Shown here one piece after another: positions 37,217-51,230 of a stretch of DNA of 64,000 bases (position 1 is the first letter of the stretch; every line of letters begins with the position of its first letter). The DNA comes from Pampus argenteus (lineage: Eukaryota; Chordata; Actinopteri; Scombriformes; Stromateidae). A program made the position numbers and the translations under genes. The notes beneath the pieces are model-generated. The model had not been told where the DNA came from. It made no database searches and worked only from the letters and a program-made list of their open reading frames with translations. The DNA lies in the NCBI GenBank assembly GCA_036937835.1, contig CM072879.1:5866001-5930000 (forward strand), in the 5' to 3' direction.

Positions 37217-37576
37217 ACGACAGGAGGGAAAGACAGTGAAGTGAGCGCAACATGTCGGTTAACTTTGCCAAAATGGCCGAGCTGCAAAACAGCAGTAAAA
37301 GATTATTTTATGCCACTTAGATAAATAAGTCTTTTGAAGCCAGAAAGAAAAGGGGGGGTTCAGAGAAATCAGTGTAATCTTTTCATGCACACGTGGTCAT
37401 ATATATCACACCTCTTTGTTTTAGAGTTCTAATACCGCAGGGGATGAGGCGGCAGCACATCCAACACTCTGCACAGCCCGTGCACGTTTGTTTACCTGTG
37501 CTTTGTTCAGTGTTATATGAACAATAAGCCGGCAAGTGAAAAGGCTTTAAATGTTTGTCTCGGTATCAGCACCGTG

Positions 37577-37632
37577 CAAGAAGAACAAGAAGAAGAAGGA
37601 GAAGAAGAAGAAGAAGAAGAAGAAGAAGAAAG
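37577..37632. repeat. (GAA)n microsatellite
   Basis: Imperfect then perfect AAG/GAA units. It produces a false poly-glutamate frame on the plus strand. Confidence 0.95.
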
Positions 37633-37926
37633 GATGATGGCAAAAAGCGCAGAATTAAGTCCATTTTGTCGTTCACGGAGAAAGATGAATGTTAAAATTG
37701 ATATGAGCAAAAAAAAAAAAAGGTTTTCACTGTCAAACAGAAATAAAAACAAAATGCATTAAGTGTTTTATTCCAGCGCAGTTACAACATTAAGCTGGAG
37801 ACGGTGGAGAAAAAGGCTGCGATTTAATCAAAAGATAGCGAGGCTGCTTTTTCCGTAGAGAACTGAAAACTCACACTGTGCGTACGTCTTGAATAGATTA
37901 TTTTATATGTACATGATTGTGAGTCG

Positions 37927-37958
<32 letters not shown>

Positions 37959-39172
37959 CTGCTGCGGTAGTAAATTCAACCATGACCCTCAGAAATCTCA
38001 AATAACTGATCCAGGACAAATGATAATGTTTTGCCCCGTGTATGACACAATCACAGCGTTGATAAAAAAAACGTGCCTCGCGCCGCTTCGCCTCAGAGGA
38101 CAGAAGACCTTTTGTCTTTTAACACCACAAAGTCAACAGAGTTGTTGTTTTTTGTCTCTAAAGTTTGTACTAATTCCCAAATGTGTCGCCCTCCTTTGTT
38201 CACCGATAACAATGGGGAATTTGTAATGCTAAACAGATCTAGACAATGTACTACAGTGTATCTTGACGGGTAAAGCGGAAGAGAAGTGCTCTGAAAATGC
38301 TCTGTAACCGTGTTGTGCAAGCGGCCTCGGGCAGGATGTGTTAACGTTGAATAGACGAGCGGAGGATGATCGGGATCTGTGTGTGTGATTTGTTGCTGTT
38401 GCTGATGATTTTTTTCCAGGAACTGTTGTGTTCAGGCCCAGAGCTTTGGCAGCGCGAGTTTTCTAATTTCAGCCTACACATATTGTATTTACAGTATGTG
38501 TATATACCGTACAGATATATAGACAAAAAGACAGGCTACGAAGAATAACAGAAATCTCTGCCTTATACATACTAATCATAATAAACAAGGCTATCGCTGC
38601 TATAATTACTGACAGTAGAATCATTACTTCCCCTAATGCTCCCCTTGCTACCATCGTTAATAACAGTTCATTAATTAAACATACTATGGAAAACAGCAGC
38701 TCCGTTCAGTAGGAAAAAAAAAAGGATTTCTCCTTGACTGGATCCACAGAGTTGCAGAGAGCGTAGCTTCATTTTGCTCCGGAGGTCATTCCAGAAATAA
38801 TGAGCAGGAGAAAATGCAAACAGTCTCCTTTACTTAACTGCCGTAGCGCTTAGAATACCTGACACGAGCCTGTTATGACATTTAGCAACATAATGAGCTG
38901 CTTTATTTGAATACACGCAAGAAAAGGAGTAAAGCGGTGTGTGAAAAACGAGACTCCCGTGCTTGTGTCAAGAGGATTTAGTGTTAATGCAGTGATGCAT
39001 CCGAAAGGTTTCAACCGGTTCACTTACTGGTTAGAGAATGACTTCAACACCTGAAATACTGTTTGTTGTTAGGATCCATAGCGGGATTTGCATAGGCCTA
39101 CATACAATACGATAATTATCAACATTATCGTGTCCATTTATCGACTTATCGTACATATTGTGGATATATGCA

Positions 39173-39192
39173 CCCCCCCCCCCCCCCCCCCC
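39173..39192. repeat. Poly(C) run of 20
   Basis: Twenty consecutive Cs. Similar runs are 18 Cs at 15754-15771 and 20 Gs at 51211-51230. Confidence 0.95.
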
Positions 39193-41319
39193 AAACCCAC
39201 TGGAACTTCCGTGTCGGAGACTTTACATGTGATGTCGGAGGTGGGAGCCGTGTGCAGGCGATCCCGGCTAATCGAACGACTCAGGGCTAAAGATTTTTGT
39301 TCACATTCCAAGTCCGGTGTCTGAATATCCTTGAGAAATGAAATGAAAGTTCATCGCACGTTCAAAGGACGTTCATATCATTATATCAGTGATATGAAAA
39401 TGGCCTTAAAATGACAATAATGTCATTTATCGCAGTTATAAAAGTAGTTGTTGTGACAGGCCTAACCTCTGGCTGCCTGCTGACTATATATATATATATA
39501 TATATAACACAACAAAGAGTCGTTCTAATATTACTGAGAATTACTTCCTGACTTTGCCCTGGAGAGCACAAACACTGCTTAGAATTGTCCTATTACTGTA
39601 TAACTTTTAATGTGTCACACACAGTCTAATAGTGTATTCTGCTAAGACCTCCAAAGAAAGTCTGTGGAACATATTGGAATGAGCATTATGTCTTCATCAG
39701 AGCACCACACACACATGCTACTTGGCTTCTATAACGGCTACGTATAATTACTCTCCTCAGTAATTCTGTAATCAGTATTGGAAGTACATCTGTCTGGCTT
39801 CTTTGCGGATATACGGTGGATATCAGAAGTCTACAGGCTGTTTCTAATTTGCTGGTTGTTATTGCCTTGAAGGCTGAAATGAAAACCTATTAAATCAAAC
39901 TCCATTTTTTTCTCTTTTTTTTCATTCGGATGGGCTGAAGTACCGAGGAAAAGGTAAAAATGAGAAACAGCTCATTTCTGACAATGTATTAAGCTCTTTG
40001 CTTATGTAATGGTGAACATCCCCGATACGTTTGGCTTTAATAATAAACTGTGACATTCTTGGATAGGAGCACATCTGAAACTCTCTTTAAACTGAACGAG
40101 TTTATCCATGCACACTCCTTTTTTGGATGAGTCCACAGTTTTATCCAAATGCAAAAGCTGTTCTTTTGGTCGATTTGACCATGTGCTTTTGGTTTGCTGT
40201 CAAGTTCAAAGATGGAATTCTTCTTTGACCCCACCCCCTGAAATATGAGAAAAAAGAAAAAAGGAAAAAAAAAAAAGAAAAAAGAAAAACCTTGGTATTT
40301 GGAGCAATTCATCTTCTCCTCTATCCTGACCAGAGGCCCTGCTCAGCCTTCTAGCACGATGCAGCACCAGCACACCTGAAGAAAGATACCGATTTCATTT
40401 ACAGCTGTAAATAGTTTATTGGTGGTTGGAGTTTACATCATTTTTGCAGTGCACGATGTGTGTAAAAACTGTTTTCATTTATGTATGCATGTAATCATCC
40501 ACATCAAGCATGGGAATGTCTGCACATAAACACACTGAATCAGGGTTATTGTCGGGGTTAAGTCTAAAACAATATGGTTTCAAATCTACATTTACTTCAT
40601 GAAAGAAAACAAGCCATATCGATATTAAAATTGGGATTTGAGTTCAGAATTCAAATCATCTCGTACAGGTAGATTACTATTAGGTTTTACTCTTTTTTTT
40701 ATAGTTTAACATTGACTCCTGTAGGTTTAAATATTTCAAATCGAAGACCAAGAAGTTCAAACTAACTAGTTTTGTCAGACCCTGATGCTTTTCCACATCA
40801 TTTCACGACGCTGTGTGCGCATCGTCTTGCATAATTAAGATGAACTGGATGTTATTTTTAGGAGAAAGTGGTGTCTGTCTGACCGCACAGCCCAGAAACC
40901 TTGCAAACATGCAAATGAGCTGTTATATCCATGGAGTGGGAAGCCTTACAGAATACGTACGGCAGTTGTTAATATTGCCGCCGGCCTCTTTGCTTCCCTG
41001 ATGAGTTTCTTTCTGCACATTCATTCATTTCAGAGGAACCTCCTGATCCTGCTGCTGTATTACCTCCAGTCTGTAATTACAGTTTCAATCGCGTTTCAGG
41101 GTGTGTTAACGATCTTGGAAATCTTATTTCCTATCTTTTAATCTCAGCCTTTTTTAAACAATCGCATATTAAAAAATGTGTGAAGCCCCTCGTTTTAATT
41201 AAGGTATATAGGACCGATTATATAGTTTTATAACGCAGCCCACCAATTCCGCCGCAATTATGATGTATTTGAAGGATATATTATAAACTACTTATAGGTA
41301 CCCATAAGTAAAAAGTGTA

Positions 41320-41387
41320 GATAAGAAAGAAGAAACGATGTACAGCAAATTTATGAATTTGCTGTACATCTTTTCTTCTTTCTTATC
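41320..41387. repeat. Near-perfect 32 bp inverted repeat (hairpin)
   Basis: Left arm 41320-41351, loop TATG 41352-41355, right arm 41356-41387. The arms are complementary at 31 of 32 positions. They start GATAAGAAAGAAGAAA and end at the loop with GTACAGCAAATT. No ORF or known repeat covers it. Confidence 0.9.
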
Positions 41388-44300
41388 ATCATGTACTTCA
41401 ACTCTATAGAGAGTAACCTGGCCTTTATTGAAACAAACGTATATATTAGACTTTCCCTGTTTTATGGATGCATTTCATCACATTTAAGTAAGAAGACTCA
41501 GCGTCTTGTGATTCACATTTTATCTGTTTGCTGTTCGCCGTTACTGCAAACTCAACGATCCTCCGTGTTTATCAGTTATTTTGAATTTGGGATGTTGTAC
41601 ATTTCTGCACTTTTCCTCCAATTATGCCATTAAAGGCAATGAGAAGAAAATGTGTGAGTGTAAATAGTATTTTAAAAAAAAGAGAAACTCGGAGCAGCGG
41701 AATTGCTGAATAATAAATGTGACACGACTCTGTTGCTGAACTGAGGAAATCAGGGCGATGGAATTATACACTATGCTAAATTTACTAATTGCCTTCAATG
41801 GTTTGTACGGCTCCTTAGCAATCTCATGAGAAGAATTTAGGTTGTCCGCAGCAAATAGACCTCACTCACAAATTGGATATGGAACAATATTAGTTTACCT
41901 TATTAAAATAATATCATGCTGTTTAGTAAAATACTTAAGAGTGCATTTTATTTCTATACATCCAACCTCTTGGTCTGCTTTCCTTGTACCTGCAGTACAT
42001 ATTTTCACTGGTGAATGCATTAAAAGCTCCGATGCTGTTAATACATCCTTTGTTTTACCTGCAACAAATTAGAAATTCAGATATTACATACAATACAAAT
42101 GTAGTGAAACATGTAGATTTTTTGATTTCTGGTGGTGATGTACTGTAGGTGATACACAGGCAAGGTGTCAACATGTGGACGATACTGGAGGGCGTCCAGT
42201 TTTCATTGTTCAAACTCGCATGAGGTGAGCGAACGGTTGGCTTCGCAGCGTGTGGCGTTACGGCCCCTTTGATTCACCGTCGTGCTGAACTACCCCACTG
42301 AGACACACAGCGTGACGGACTTCATCTCATTTCGCTTTTCAAACTGTGTAGTTTTCATTTTCATTGATCAAACAGCCCTAATTTGTCTGCGGAGCCTGTG
42401 TCACAGACGTCGTTATCAAAGCCAAGCTGCAAAAGAAAAAAAAAAAAAAAGAGAAAACACTGAGGAAGGAAGGAAGGAAGGAAATAAAAAACGGACAGAC
42501 CCTCACCTCCAGTTAATCAAATGACCCAAAGTCCCAAAAAAAAAGTTACTCCACTGATGCACCCAATAAAGATGGAAAGCACACCTATAACTTTCTCATC
42601 ATCCACGTAAACACACAATCTCTTTGTCAGATTAGGCCTAGCCGTCTCATAGAGGGCAGTAATCAGCTTAAAGGATAATACCACCATTATTGAGTTTTTA
42701 CTTATCTCCGGTGGCAAGTGATTTCCGGTGTCCCACCCTGACGATTTCACTTTGCTATCTGCACATTCAAATGAACTTATTTTATTGCTTCCTTTGCCTC
42801 CTGAGCGCATCAAAAAAGACTCGGCAGAGACTTTATATTTTGTAGTTATCCACTGGAGTGAATGTGATGAAAGTAAACAAAGTGAAAAATCACCAGTCAG
42901 TCAAGCTTTTCCTGACTGAGCAGTGCTGATACTCTCACCACCTCCTCCTCCTCCCTATGAAAGGTGTTTTCCCATTTATACATGACCTGAGGGTGAGTTA
43001 CTATTTCATGGCCTATAATAATAACTGTAACAGTTATATTGACATTGACGTATGCTTAATGTATGGGCTTAACTTTATTTTATTACAGAAGTGTTATATA
43101 TATTTGCCTTGCATGTATTGATCGCGGGTGAATAAATGAGCGCCTCAAGAAATCCACAGTTATTGTCATATCATAATAACTAAAAGCTGCCTGTACAGTA
43201 CGATGTCAGACAGATTTAAGGCGCTATGCTTCATGGCTTTGTCCGGTTTAAAAAGAATTGTGGTGCAATTAAAAAACGGACACGTCAAGCGCTTTTTATC
43301 AGTATTATCAACAGATAGCAACAGAGATGAGAGCGAGGCGGGATGCCGAGGCAAGAAGCGAAGGGCGAGGTAACATTCATCTACGTTCAACCCCTTCCTC
43401 TTTGAATTCGGAGAATCTAAAAAACCAACTCGTACTAATTGGCTCATTTACATGGCCAAAAAGAATGTAATTGCTTCTACATGTGCTCATTAATGCAGTC
43501 TGTATACCCAATGAACGGTGTTTACAGCCATCAGAAGCTCGTAAATATTCAGGTCAATGCTGGCCGCGAGGCAACAGGGAGATGCGCTACTGTTTAGATC
43601 GCTTATTTTCAGGCATGATCACAAATATTGTAGCGCAATCAAAAGGCTGTCAAATCCTCCCCCGTTGCCCATGACTACTTATTGATCAGTAGTATGGGAT
43701 GCGCATGGCTGCACATTAGAGTGGTTTGAAAGTGTCATCGGTGGACATGTAAGGGTTGTGAGACTGCCACGCACCAAAATGCGGCATCTGCAACAGCTTG
43801 TGAATAAAAAAAATCTATTCCAAAATAAATAACTGCCCTATAGATTTAAAACATATTTCCGAATGCCTTACGGAGGCCGTATTAAAAGTTAATGTGTGTA
43901 GAAAGGTAAGCAGAGCAACCTCGGAGGGTTTCTGTTGGAACTTTCACAGCCACTACTGTCAGACTGCTGACAGCAAATGAAGAAAAAAAAATACATTTCC
44001 TCCATAATATCAAACCCGTCTTCTCCAGAGGATAAGATCGGCATTCAAGCCGATATTTTGTTGCTTTTCAGCTCAAAGGTAGACTATCTGAGATTTATGT
44101 AAAATGACACCCAAAATGTGACCAATCAAAACAAAAAACGGCCTCCCGACTCCGTGCTCGGCATTTATCTAGAGGACCGGATGCAGCATAAACACACCCC
44201 AGACTCAAGATTCATCTCAGAAGCTCTTACAGTTACCATAACAGGAAACATCATCCCGCCTCTGTGTCTAGCTGTCTATGAAATGGTAATATCTGTATGA

Positions 44301-46789
44301 TACCCATAAATCCTTGGGTTTTATTGGCTTTTACAGCTTCACTCATAACAGATTTTCATATTTTCATGAGTGACTGAGAGTAAAGTAAAATCACAGACGG
44401 TACAAAGCGACGGCTAACAATGTCGGCAGCCAGCTGATAAACTGCCTGTCTGGCCGTTGGAGCCAAAATCATATTACAAATTATTTTAAGTTTATGCCCA
44501 CATAGATTTTGCCCCAATCAGTTGGAACCACAACTTTCACACTAATGTAGGGGGCGCTGTCGCTGCATTTCTCCTTTATCACCAAACAAGTGAACTGATT
44601 TCAATTTCTGCTTGCACATTTGTTGTTCAGATTACATATTTTGACCATCAAAACCCATAAATCCAGTACAGAGCTAGAACTGCGAACACATGCTTAATGT
44701 TCCTCAGGCTAATTTCTACGCAGCTGCTACATCTAAATTATAGTCGATCTAAGGTGCATGATGAGGACAACGTGTTCATCGAATGCGGCGCACGCAAAGG
44801 TAATTATCCGGAGGGATTAGAGCAGAGCTCGTACTCGGGAAATGTGTTTATTTGTCTCTGTTATAGGCCTGGCTGGGCCACTGCATATACACAGCATGAA
44901 AAGGCAGTAAATCACACAGACAGGTGATTTATTGCTTGTTTGTTTGTTTATTGGTGTTTACATTGGTTATCATATATGGATTAACCGGAGCAGTGATATG
45001 TAATATTGCTGTCTGCCTATTTACAGATGTTATTTGGGTATTGATTAATGGATGCTGATTTTTACATTTAGACATTTACAGTGTCATTCTTTGTTTTTTT
45101 GTTGGTTTTTTTGTTGTTTTTTTTACTTAAATAATCATTTATTGTTAACACAGTTTACATATAATCCATTAGGTGTCATAATTTACTCCATCAGTTTTAA
45201 TCAAGGCGCCATACATAATAGCTTTAAGAGGGATAATGGAGAGATTAACAGTAATATGTAATCAAACAATTTGGTAATTTCTCATCATAAAGCCTTGTCT
45301 ATGCTGAGAATACGAAAAAAGAAAGAGAATCCAGGACATTTACGGGAAGGAGACACTTATATGTAATTTAGTCAAAACACGACAACAACAGTCGTAATGG
45401 GAGATTTGCGTGAGAAAGCACACTGGTTTTAAACACAGGCAGCATTTTGCCTCTGTCCTCATCCCTCACTTTATGAGACATGTCTGCCAAAAAAAAAAGA
45501 GCTGCTGAGAAATCACATGGAGGAAAATGTATCCTCTAACCTCCACTTACAGTCCCACAGGTCATCCATAAAAAAGTGTTCTGTTTGCACATTTTCTTGT
45601 CAGAGTAAAAATGCATTTATGTGACTTTTGGGTTGAGGGTTGACATTTATGCAAAGTACGCCATCTGAAGTGGAGGATTCGAGAAATTTAGGTGAAAGGA
45701 GAAAAGTGTAGGCAGAAATATCCATCCACTCTAGACAGAGCTGAGTGGCTCGCGGGCAAATCGCTTTATATCACTTCACTGGTGATTCTTCATGTTCAGT
45801 TAAAACAAACAAAAAGACATTTGAGATTTGCTTTGTAACACCAGTTCTCTTAGATTTCATTCATTAAAGCCAGCGGTAATCAATGACACAACTGAAGCTG
45901 TTGGTAAAAGGTTGCACTATCATGTTACTATTAATGAAAGTTGTCAGATATGAATGAATGTATCTTAACCATTAATTATTCTCTGCAAGCTAGAGATCAA
46001 ACACATTGGAGCGTGTCCAACTAATTGTGTCGAGCCCTTCAGTACATTCATACAAATGCAAATCAACATTGGATGAGCGGGAATCAGCTAAATGTGCTTT
46101 CTAATCCATTAACTCGGCTTTCAAACGGTGATTGATCTAAAGGTCTGACAGCCTTCGCCGAACTTGCTCTTTTTGCATTTCTTTGTTGTTGTTTTTTTTC
46201 TTTTTTTTTGTTCTTCCAGGTAATTGTATTGTACTTGCATCAAAACCTATAATGAAAATGCTTACTTTAATTAGGATAATCAAATGAAGTCATCTAAATG
46301 ATTGCACCGCAGCCAGTTTTTCCTTTATCTGGTTAACATTGATTATTTTGAGTGTATGTAAATCTGCTCGGTGGATCCTCTTCAGTTTCCCTTCCAGACT
46401 TTTCCCCCCTGGTGGATCCAGCTGCTCCACAGTTCTTTCTCCCATTAGATAGCTGTGATAGCAGTGTGAGGATCATTTCTTTCTTAACGGCATGTTTCTG
46501 CCGTATTGGGGGGGATAAACTGTGGGCAATGCAGGTGGATGCCTCTGTAGTGTTACAGGCTATCTGTTCAACAGGCCACATCATCTCAAGGCCTGTTATC
46601 TCTTCTCAACTCAAAGAAAAACCTAAAAAAAAAATAAAATAAAAAGATTAGTCATCCAGGTAGTAAGATGTCCAACGAAGTTTAAAACAGTCCAGTGGAC
46701 TGCTTATTACATGGCTGAGTGGCTTCTTAAAGTCTGCTGTCAGATGGGATTACTTTGCATTTATTCCTGTGGAGGCACCACACTATAAT

Positions 46790-46980
46790 AAACGTACAGT
46801 AATTAACGGGCTTAATTTACTGTAAAATAACTTATTTTTATGAGCTTCCGGTAAAATAAATCACAACAAGTTACTCGTCAATGACTTTCAGTTAGTTGCT
46901 GTAACATAAGTAACTTCCTGTAAAATAAATCAGTAAAAACTGTCAATTACTGTGGATTTCACAGCCGTTTTTTACAGTGC
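46790..46980 (-). mobile_element. MITE with ACTGTAAAA-type ends
   Basis: On the minus strand it starts CACTGTAAAAAACGGCTGTG, followed by ATCCACAGTAATTGACAG and ACTGATTTATTTTACAGGAA, a string common in fish genomes. The left side carries related inverted pieces (ACAGTAATTA, TTTACTGTAAAA). No coding capacity. Confidence 0.55.
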
Positions 46981-49863
46981 AGACATGAGACGTCACACCT
47001 CCAGTTATTTGTCCCGATTAAGAGTACAACACCAAGGTCTTACGATGGTAAAATGGAAGAAAAGGTCTTCCTGTTTAGGGACACAAGATATGAGAGGCAG
47101 CATTGGAAATGTATACAAATAGCCACTGCATCATATATACCGTATTAGCTGCAGGCTGAGCCCTACTGCACAGGGAATAGTGTCTGAAATTGAATGTAAA
47201 AGAGAAACGGGTATAGAAACAGTAACTGTGATAACTTTGGGATCAATGGTTCAGACAGTAGCAGCCCACACATAATTTATGTTTGCGCTGCTAGCTGTTG
47301 GATTTTTAAAAGCCCAGAATCGGGTCGTATTTAGCTGCACTTTATGCAAGTGAGATGAACTGCAGCTGGGCTCATTTACATCTGTAGGTTAAGTAATTAC
47401 CACGCCAAATTGAAAGATTATGATGGCACAAAATGTTGCACCTGTGCTGGTCATGTGTGACAGGCTTAGTAAATATCCTCCTAGCTAGCAGAAGAAAAAG
47501 CTATCTCAGAAACCAATACAAACCCAAAGCAGCCGCAGTGTACGGCCCTGCATTTATTGATCCCTTTGTCACATTTATTCCAGATACATAAGTCTTGTAC
47601 CTTTCTAAATCCTATTCCAGAACATGTATTCATATCTTACAAAATTAGATATAAAGCTCAATATTTAGGCATACAAATACACATTTAAACGTGGATTTCA
47701 TATGAGCTGACGCTGTGTCATTTCAAAGATCCAGAGTTAGAATGGAAGCCGCCTTTAGTAATTATGCTCATTATCCATCTTGATCTCGCGTTGATGCACT
47801 TTTCCTAATTGCATCCTGCTAGGTAATGATTAAAACTCTTAATCAACACACGTGACGTGAGGCGTAACACTGACACCGAACGCTCGAAAAGTGCTTACGC
47901 TGCAACTTTGAGGATTTTCAGGGAGGCCAAAATACTCCAGACAGAATGGCTTTTTACTGTGTCCGTTTGAGTCCTGTTTTTATTTATTTTTTCTGTTTTT
48001 TTTTTTGATGTGTCAGTGGTTTGAGTTTGAGCAACGACTACCTGGAGAGGCTTTAAAAATTTCACACGTGTAAGCACAAAATGGTTTGAGATTATAGTGA
48101 GGTGGTGTGGAGCGGTGTTTGGGGGAAAATATTGTATTTCTCACCAGTGAAGGTTTATTCCAACGGATGTATGAATATAAATTATAAGCAGTTAAAGCCA
48201 ATCTCTTGCTAGAATCAGTGTGGGTGATTAATTGCAAAATTAAAAAAAAAAAAAAAAAAAAGTTCTGTTAACTTGCAACTGTTACTTTTCAGAGTTTACT
48301 CTGTGTTTAATTTACACTCCCACACTCTGTGAAATCTCATATGAGTTACTATTTACTCTAAATCAGATTAATTTGTCAGGTAGGAGCAACTAAAATCATC
48401 TAGTTCTCACATTATGAACTCAATCCAGAAATTCATATTTTTTTTTTTTAAGAGCTCCATAATGGGACTCATTCACTTTTTCCTCTCCGCAAGTCTACAA
48501 GTATATACTTTCAAGAAATAAATAGAAGTATATATATTTTTTTTTAAGTTTTTCTTTAAATATATGAAAAGTATTTTTAAGAAAATATGTTTTTTTCCCC
48601 ATAGGACAAAAAGGCTTTATGTCTGTGGTGCTTTGACATTATTATCATCCAATACTAACCGCTAGAGAACAATAATCTGAGATTGGTGCCTTTTGAAACT
48701 CCCATGGTTGCAGTTTCAAGCACATGTACAGAAGGGGATGCAATGTAACATTATTACTGTGATTTGTGTGACTGATAAAGGTCAATAAAGCCCGATATTG
48801 GATGTTAACACTCGGTGACGGTTTTTATCACTGGCTGACACCTCACAAATTCCACCACTTATTGTCTCTAGTACCACGCTGGGACAAAAACAAACTAGCA
48901 GTTGGTGGAAGACTCCGAGTCCGTCCAACAGTCCACATGTCGGAGCCAGCTCGGACGACTTGAGGGGGGGGGGGTGTTCACATTATTAACAACCTGCAGA
49001 GGTCCGATAACACTGTTGCAATAGATTAAACGGGGCAGAGCTGGCTGTTCTTCCTGAGGAGGTTCAGGTTATTTAATGCAGCCTGCCTTAATCCGACACA
49101 CTGTAAAAGTCTGCCAAAAAAAAAAGTCCATCTGTTCTCCGCATATAAGTTCTGAAACTTTTCAAAAGTTTTGGAGTCCTTTGAAGTAACGGATAAAAAA
49201 AAGGGCAAGTAAATGTGTTTCTTTCACCACAATGAAGTCACAATCATTTGGAGGTGAATCCTCATATAGTCGGCCCATTAAAGGTTGAATGTGCTTCATC
49301 AGTTTCTCTTGGGGGACCAGTGTGTGATTTGTGATAACGCTGTCTCCTCCAGCCCATTTTCATAACAGACACAAGGAAGCTGGTTAACAGTGCCGTTTTC
49401 ATATTTGCATTTGTGGCTCTTGGTGCAGTGTTACGTGGAAATATTATCAGGATGCGGCGATTCTTGTAACTGACTGATTGACTGCCTGCTCATGTTCCCT
49501 CCACCTTATACACATTATAAAATAGTACCATTACAATACATCACAAAACCTTGTCTCCACAAAGCATTGAATCCGGCAACACCTATGTCCTAAAACGTAA
49601 CACTCAACAGAACACTTCCTGTGTGGTTTTTTTCTTCATTGAGACAGTAGCTGCGTGTATTCTACCACTTGATGCAGATTATATCCTAACTGTTTCACTC
49701 TTACACATACTCTGACCTGAGTGAGTTACGCTGTGGCCTGCAGTTGGCCTGTGCAGCTCCCACCATTGGCTTTGAGCCCAGTGAGGGCTGGTCGTAATGT
49801 TATCGTGAGTTTATATACCTTGAAAAGTAGTCTACAACTACTAAGTAGGTTTTGTTCATTCAG

Positions 49864-49865
<2 letters not shown>

Positions 49866-49910
<45 letters not shown>
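49866..49910. repeat. (AT)n microsatellite
   Basis: About 22 uninterrupted AT units. Confidence 0.95.
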
Positions 49911-49917
<7 letters not shown>

Positions 49918-51210
49918 TCTGATATTGTTTTTTTTTTTGTATTTTCTGAATGCCTCTGCTTATTCTAGGCCACCACACACTATACCTATAACCCACTCTC
50001 GGCACTTCACAGTGCCTCGATGGCCATTATATATGCGCTGCAATATCTCAGGTTTCATCTTTTGTGGCACTACTGTTCTGTCGCTAACACTAGATTCTTC
50101 TGGCAGTGTGTGGTGACGTGTGAACGTGTGAAAACTGCACTAACTGCACAAGCGCGCTGACCTGAAACGATCACTTATTGTGCTGGCATCACTTAAGTAT
50201 CTCTACGCTTTGCACTATACAAAATAGTACCATTCCAAATCACTGGCAAAGGCACAGGTTATGCTAAACTTCTTTGTCAACCATTACTGTACCTTTCAAC
50301 TTTTTATATGTGGCCAGCTTGTATTTCCTTGAACAGACCAGTACGAGCTTTATAAATCTAGGTAAAGGGCTGCAACGTGAGTGCAAACAACAATAAAATC
50401 AGAAATGGACTTGACAGCGGGTGACAACAGAGATGACATTGCATCGAGGACATGTGATGAAGCAGTAAATGGATCAAATTGCTTCCGTTCCTGCTTGGCA
50501 ATTTGCAGAGATACGGGTAAAAGATGGGTGACACGGCCACAGGAAAGCATAAATAGAAGAAGAAGTCCATCATCAAAACAGACAAGTCATATGCTGTAGC
50601 CTATTTATTTGTATGATGACAGCGCGTTGTGCTATTGCATGCTGTAATTATTTCTCTATTCGGTGTTGAAGTTTGCTGCGTGCTGTGCATAGAGCTGATT
50701 AAAGTGTATTGGCACGTCTGGCTGAGTCCTCAGTACTGCGTTGGGAATTTAATACTGCATTTTTAACCTTTTGTTTTGTTGTATGTGATCACACGTCCTG
50801 TGTGTACGGATGACTGAAGGCATGAACTTGACATCACATCGCTAAGAGTGAAAATATTGCAATACTTGATGACTTGATACTTGATGAAAAACGTTGTTTG
50901 AAATACGCAAGTGTCGGTGTTCAAGATTAAGGTTTGTGATTTGTTTTTATTAAAGTTAAAATAAAATTAATAAAATAATTATTTTATAGACGTTACCGTA
51001 GCAGCTGCAACAAAATAGCCTAACATGCTTCATAGTCTATAAAGGTCCACTGTGGTTCTGATTTAGTGTCATGAATAAAAGCATTTCAAAAACATCCCCC
51101 TCTCTGATTTTTCCACAAATTGCACCCATACAGCTTTTGTTAGTTGGTAATTACAGGACGTCTCAGACCTCTTAATCAACTCTTATGACTCCCTGAAAGT
51201 CTCAAATTCC

Positions 51211-51230
51211 GGGGGGGGGGGGGGGGGGGG
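51211..51230. repeat. Poly(G) run of 20
   Basis: Twenty consecutive Gs after CTCAAATTCC. Confidence 0.95.

Larger units (their letters stand above)
34220..46785. other. Gene-free stretch, candidate 5' intron of right ST3Gal1 gene
   Basis: No coding exon recognised. Holds trinucleotide repeats (GTT at 37931-37957, GAA at 37577-37632), a GA run (37153-37213), the poly(C) run, an AT run at 39485-39506 and the hairpin at 41320-41387. If the donor at 34118 serves the ST3Gal1 gene, all of this is intron. Confidence 0.5.
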
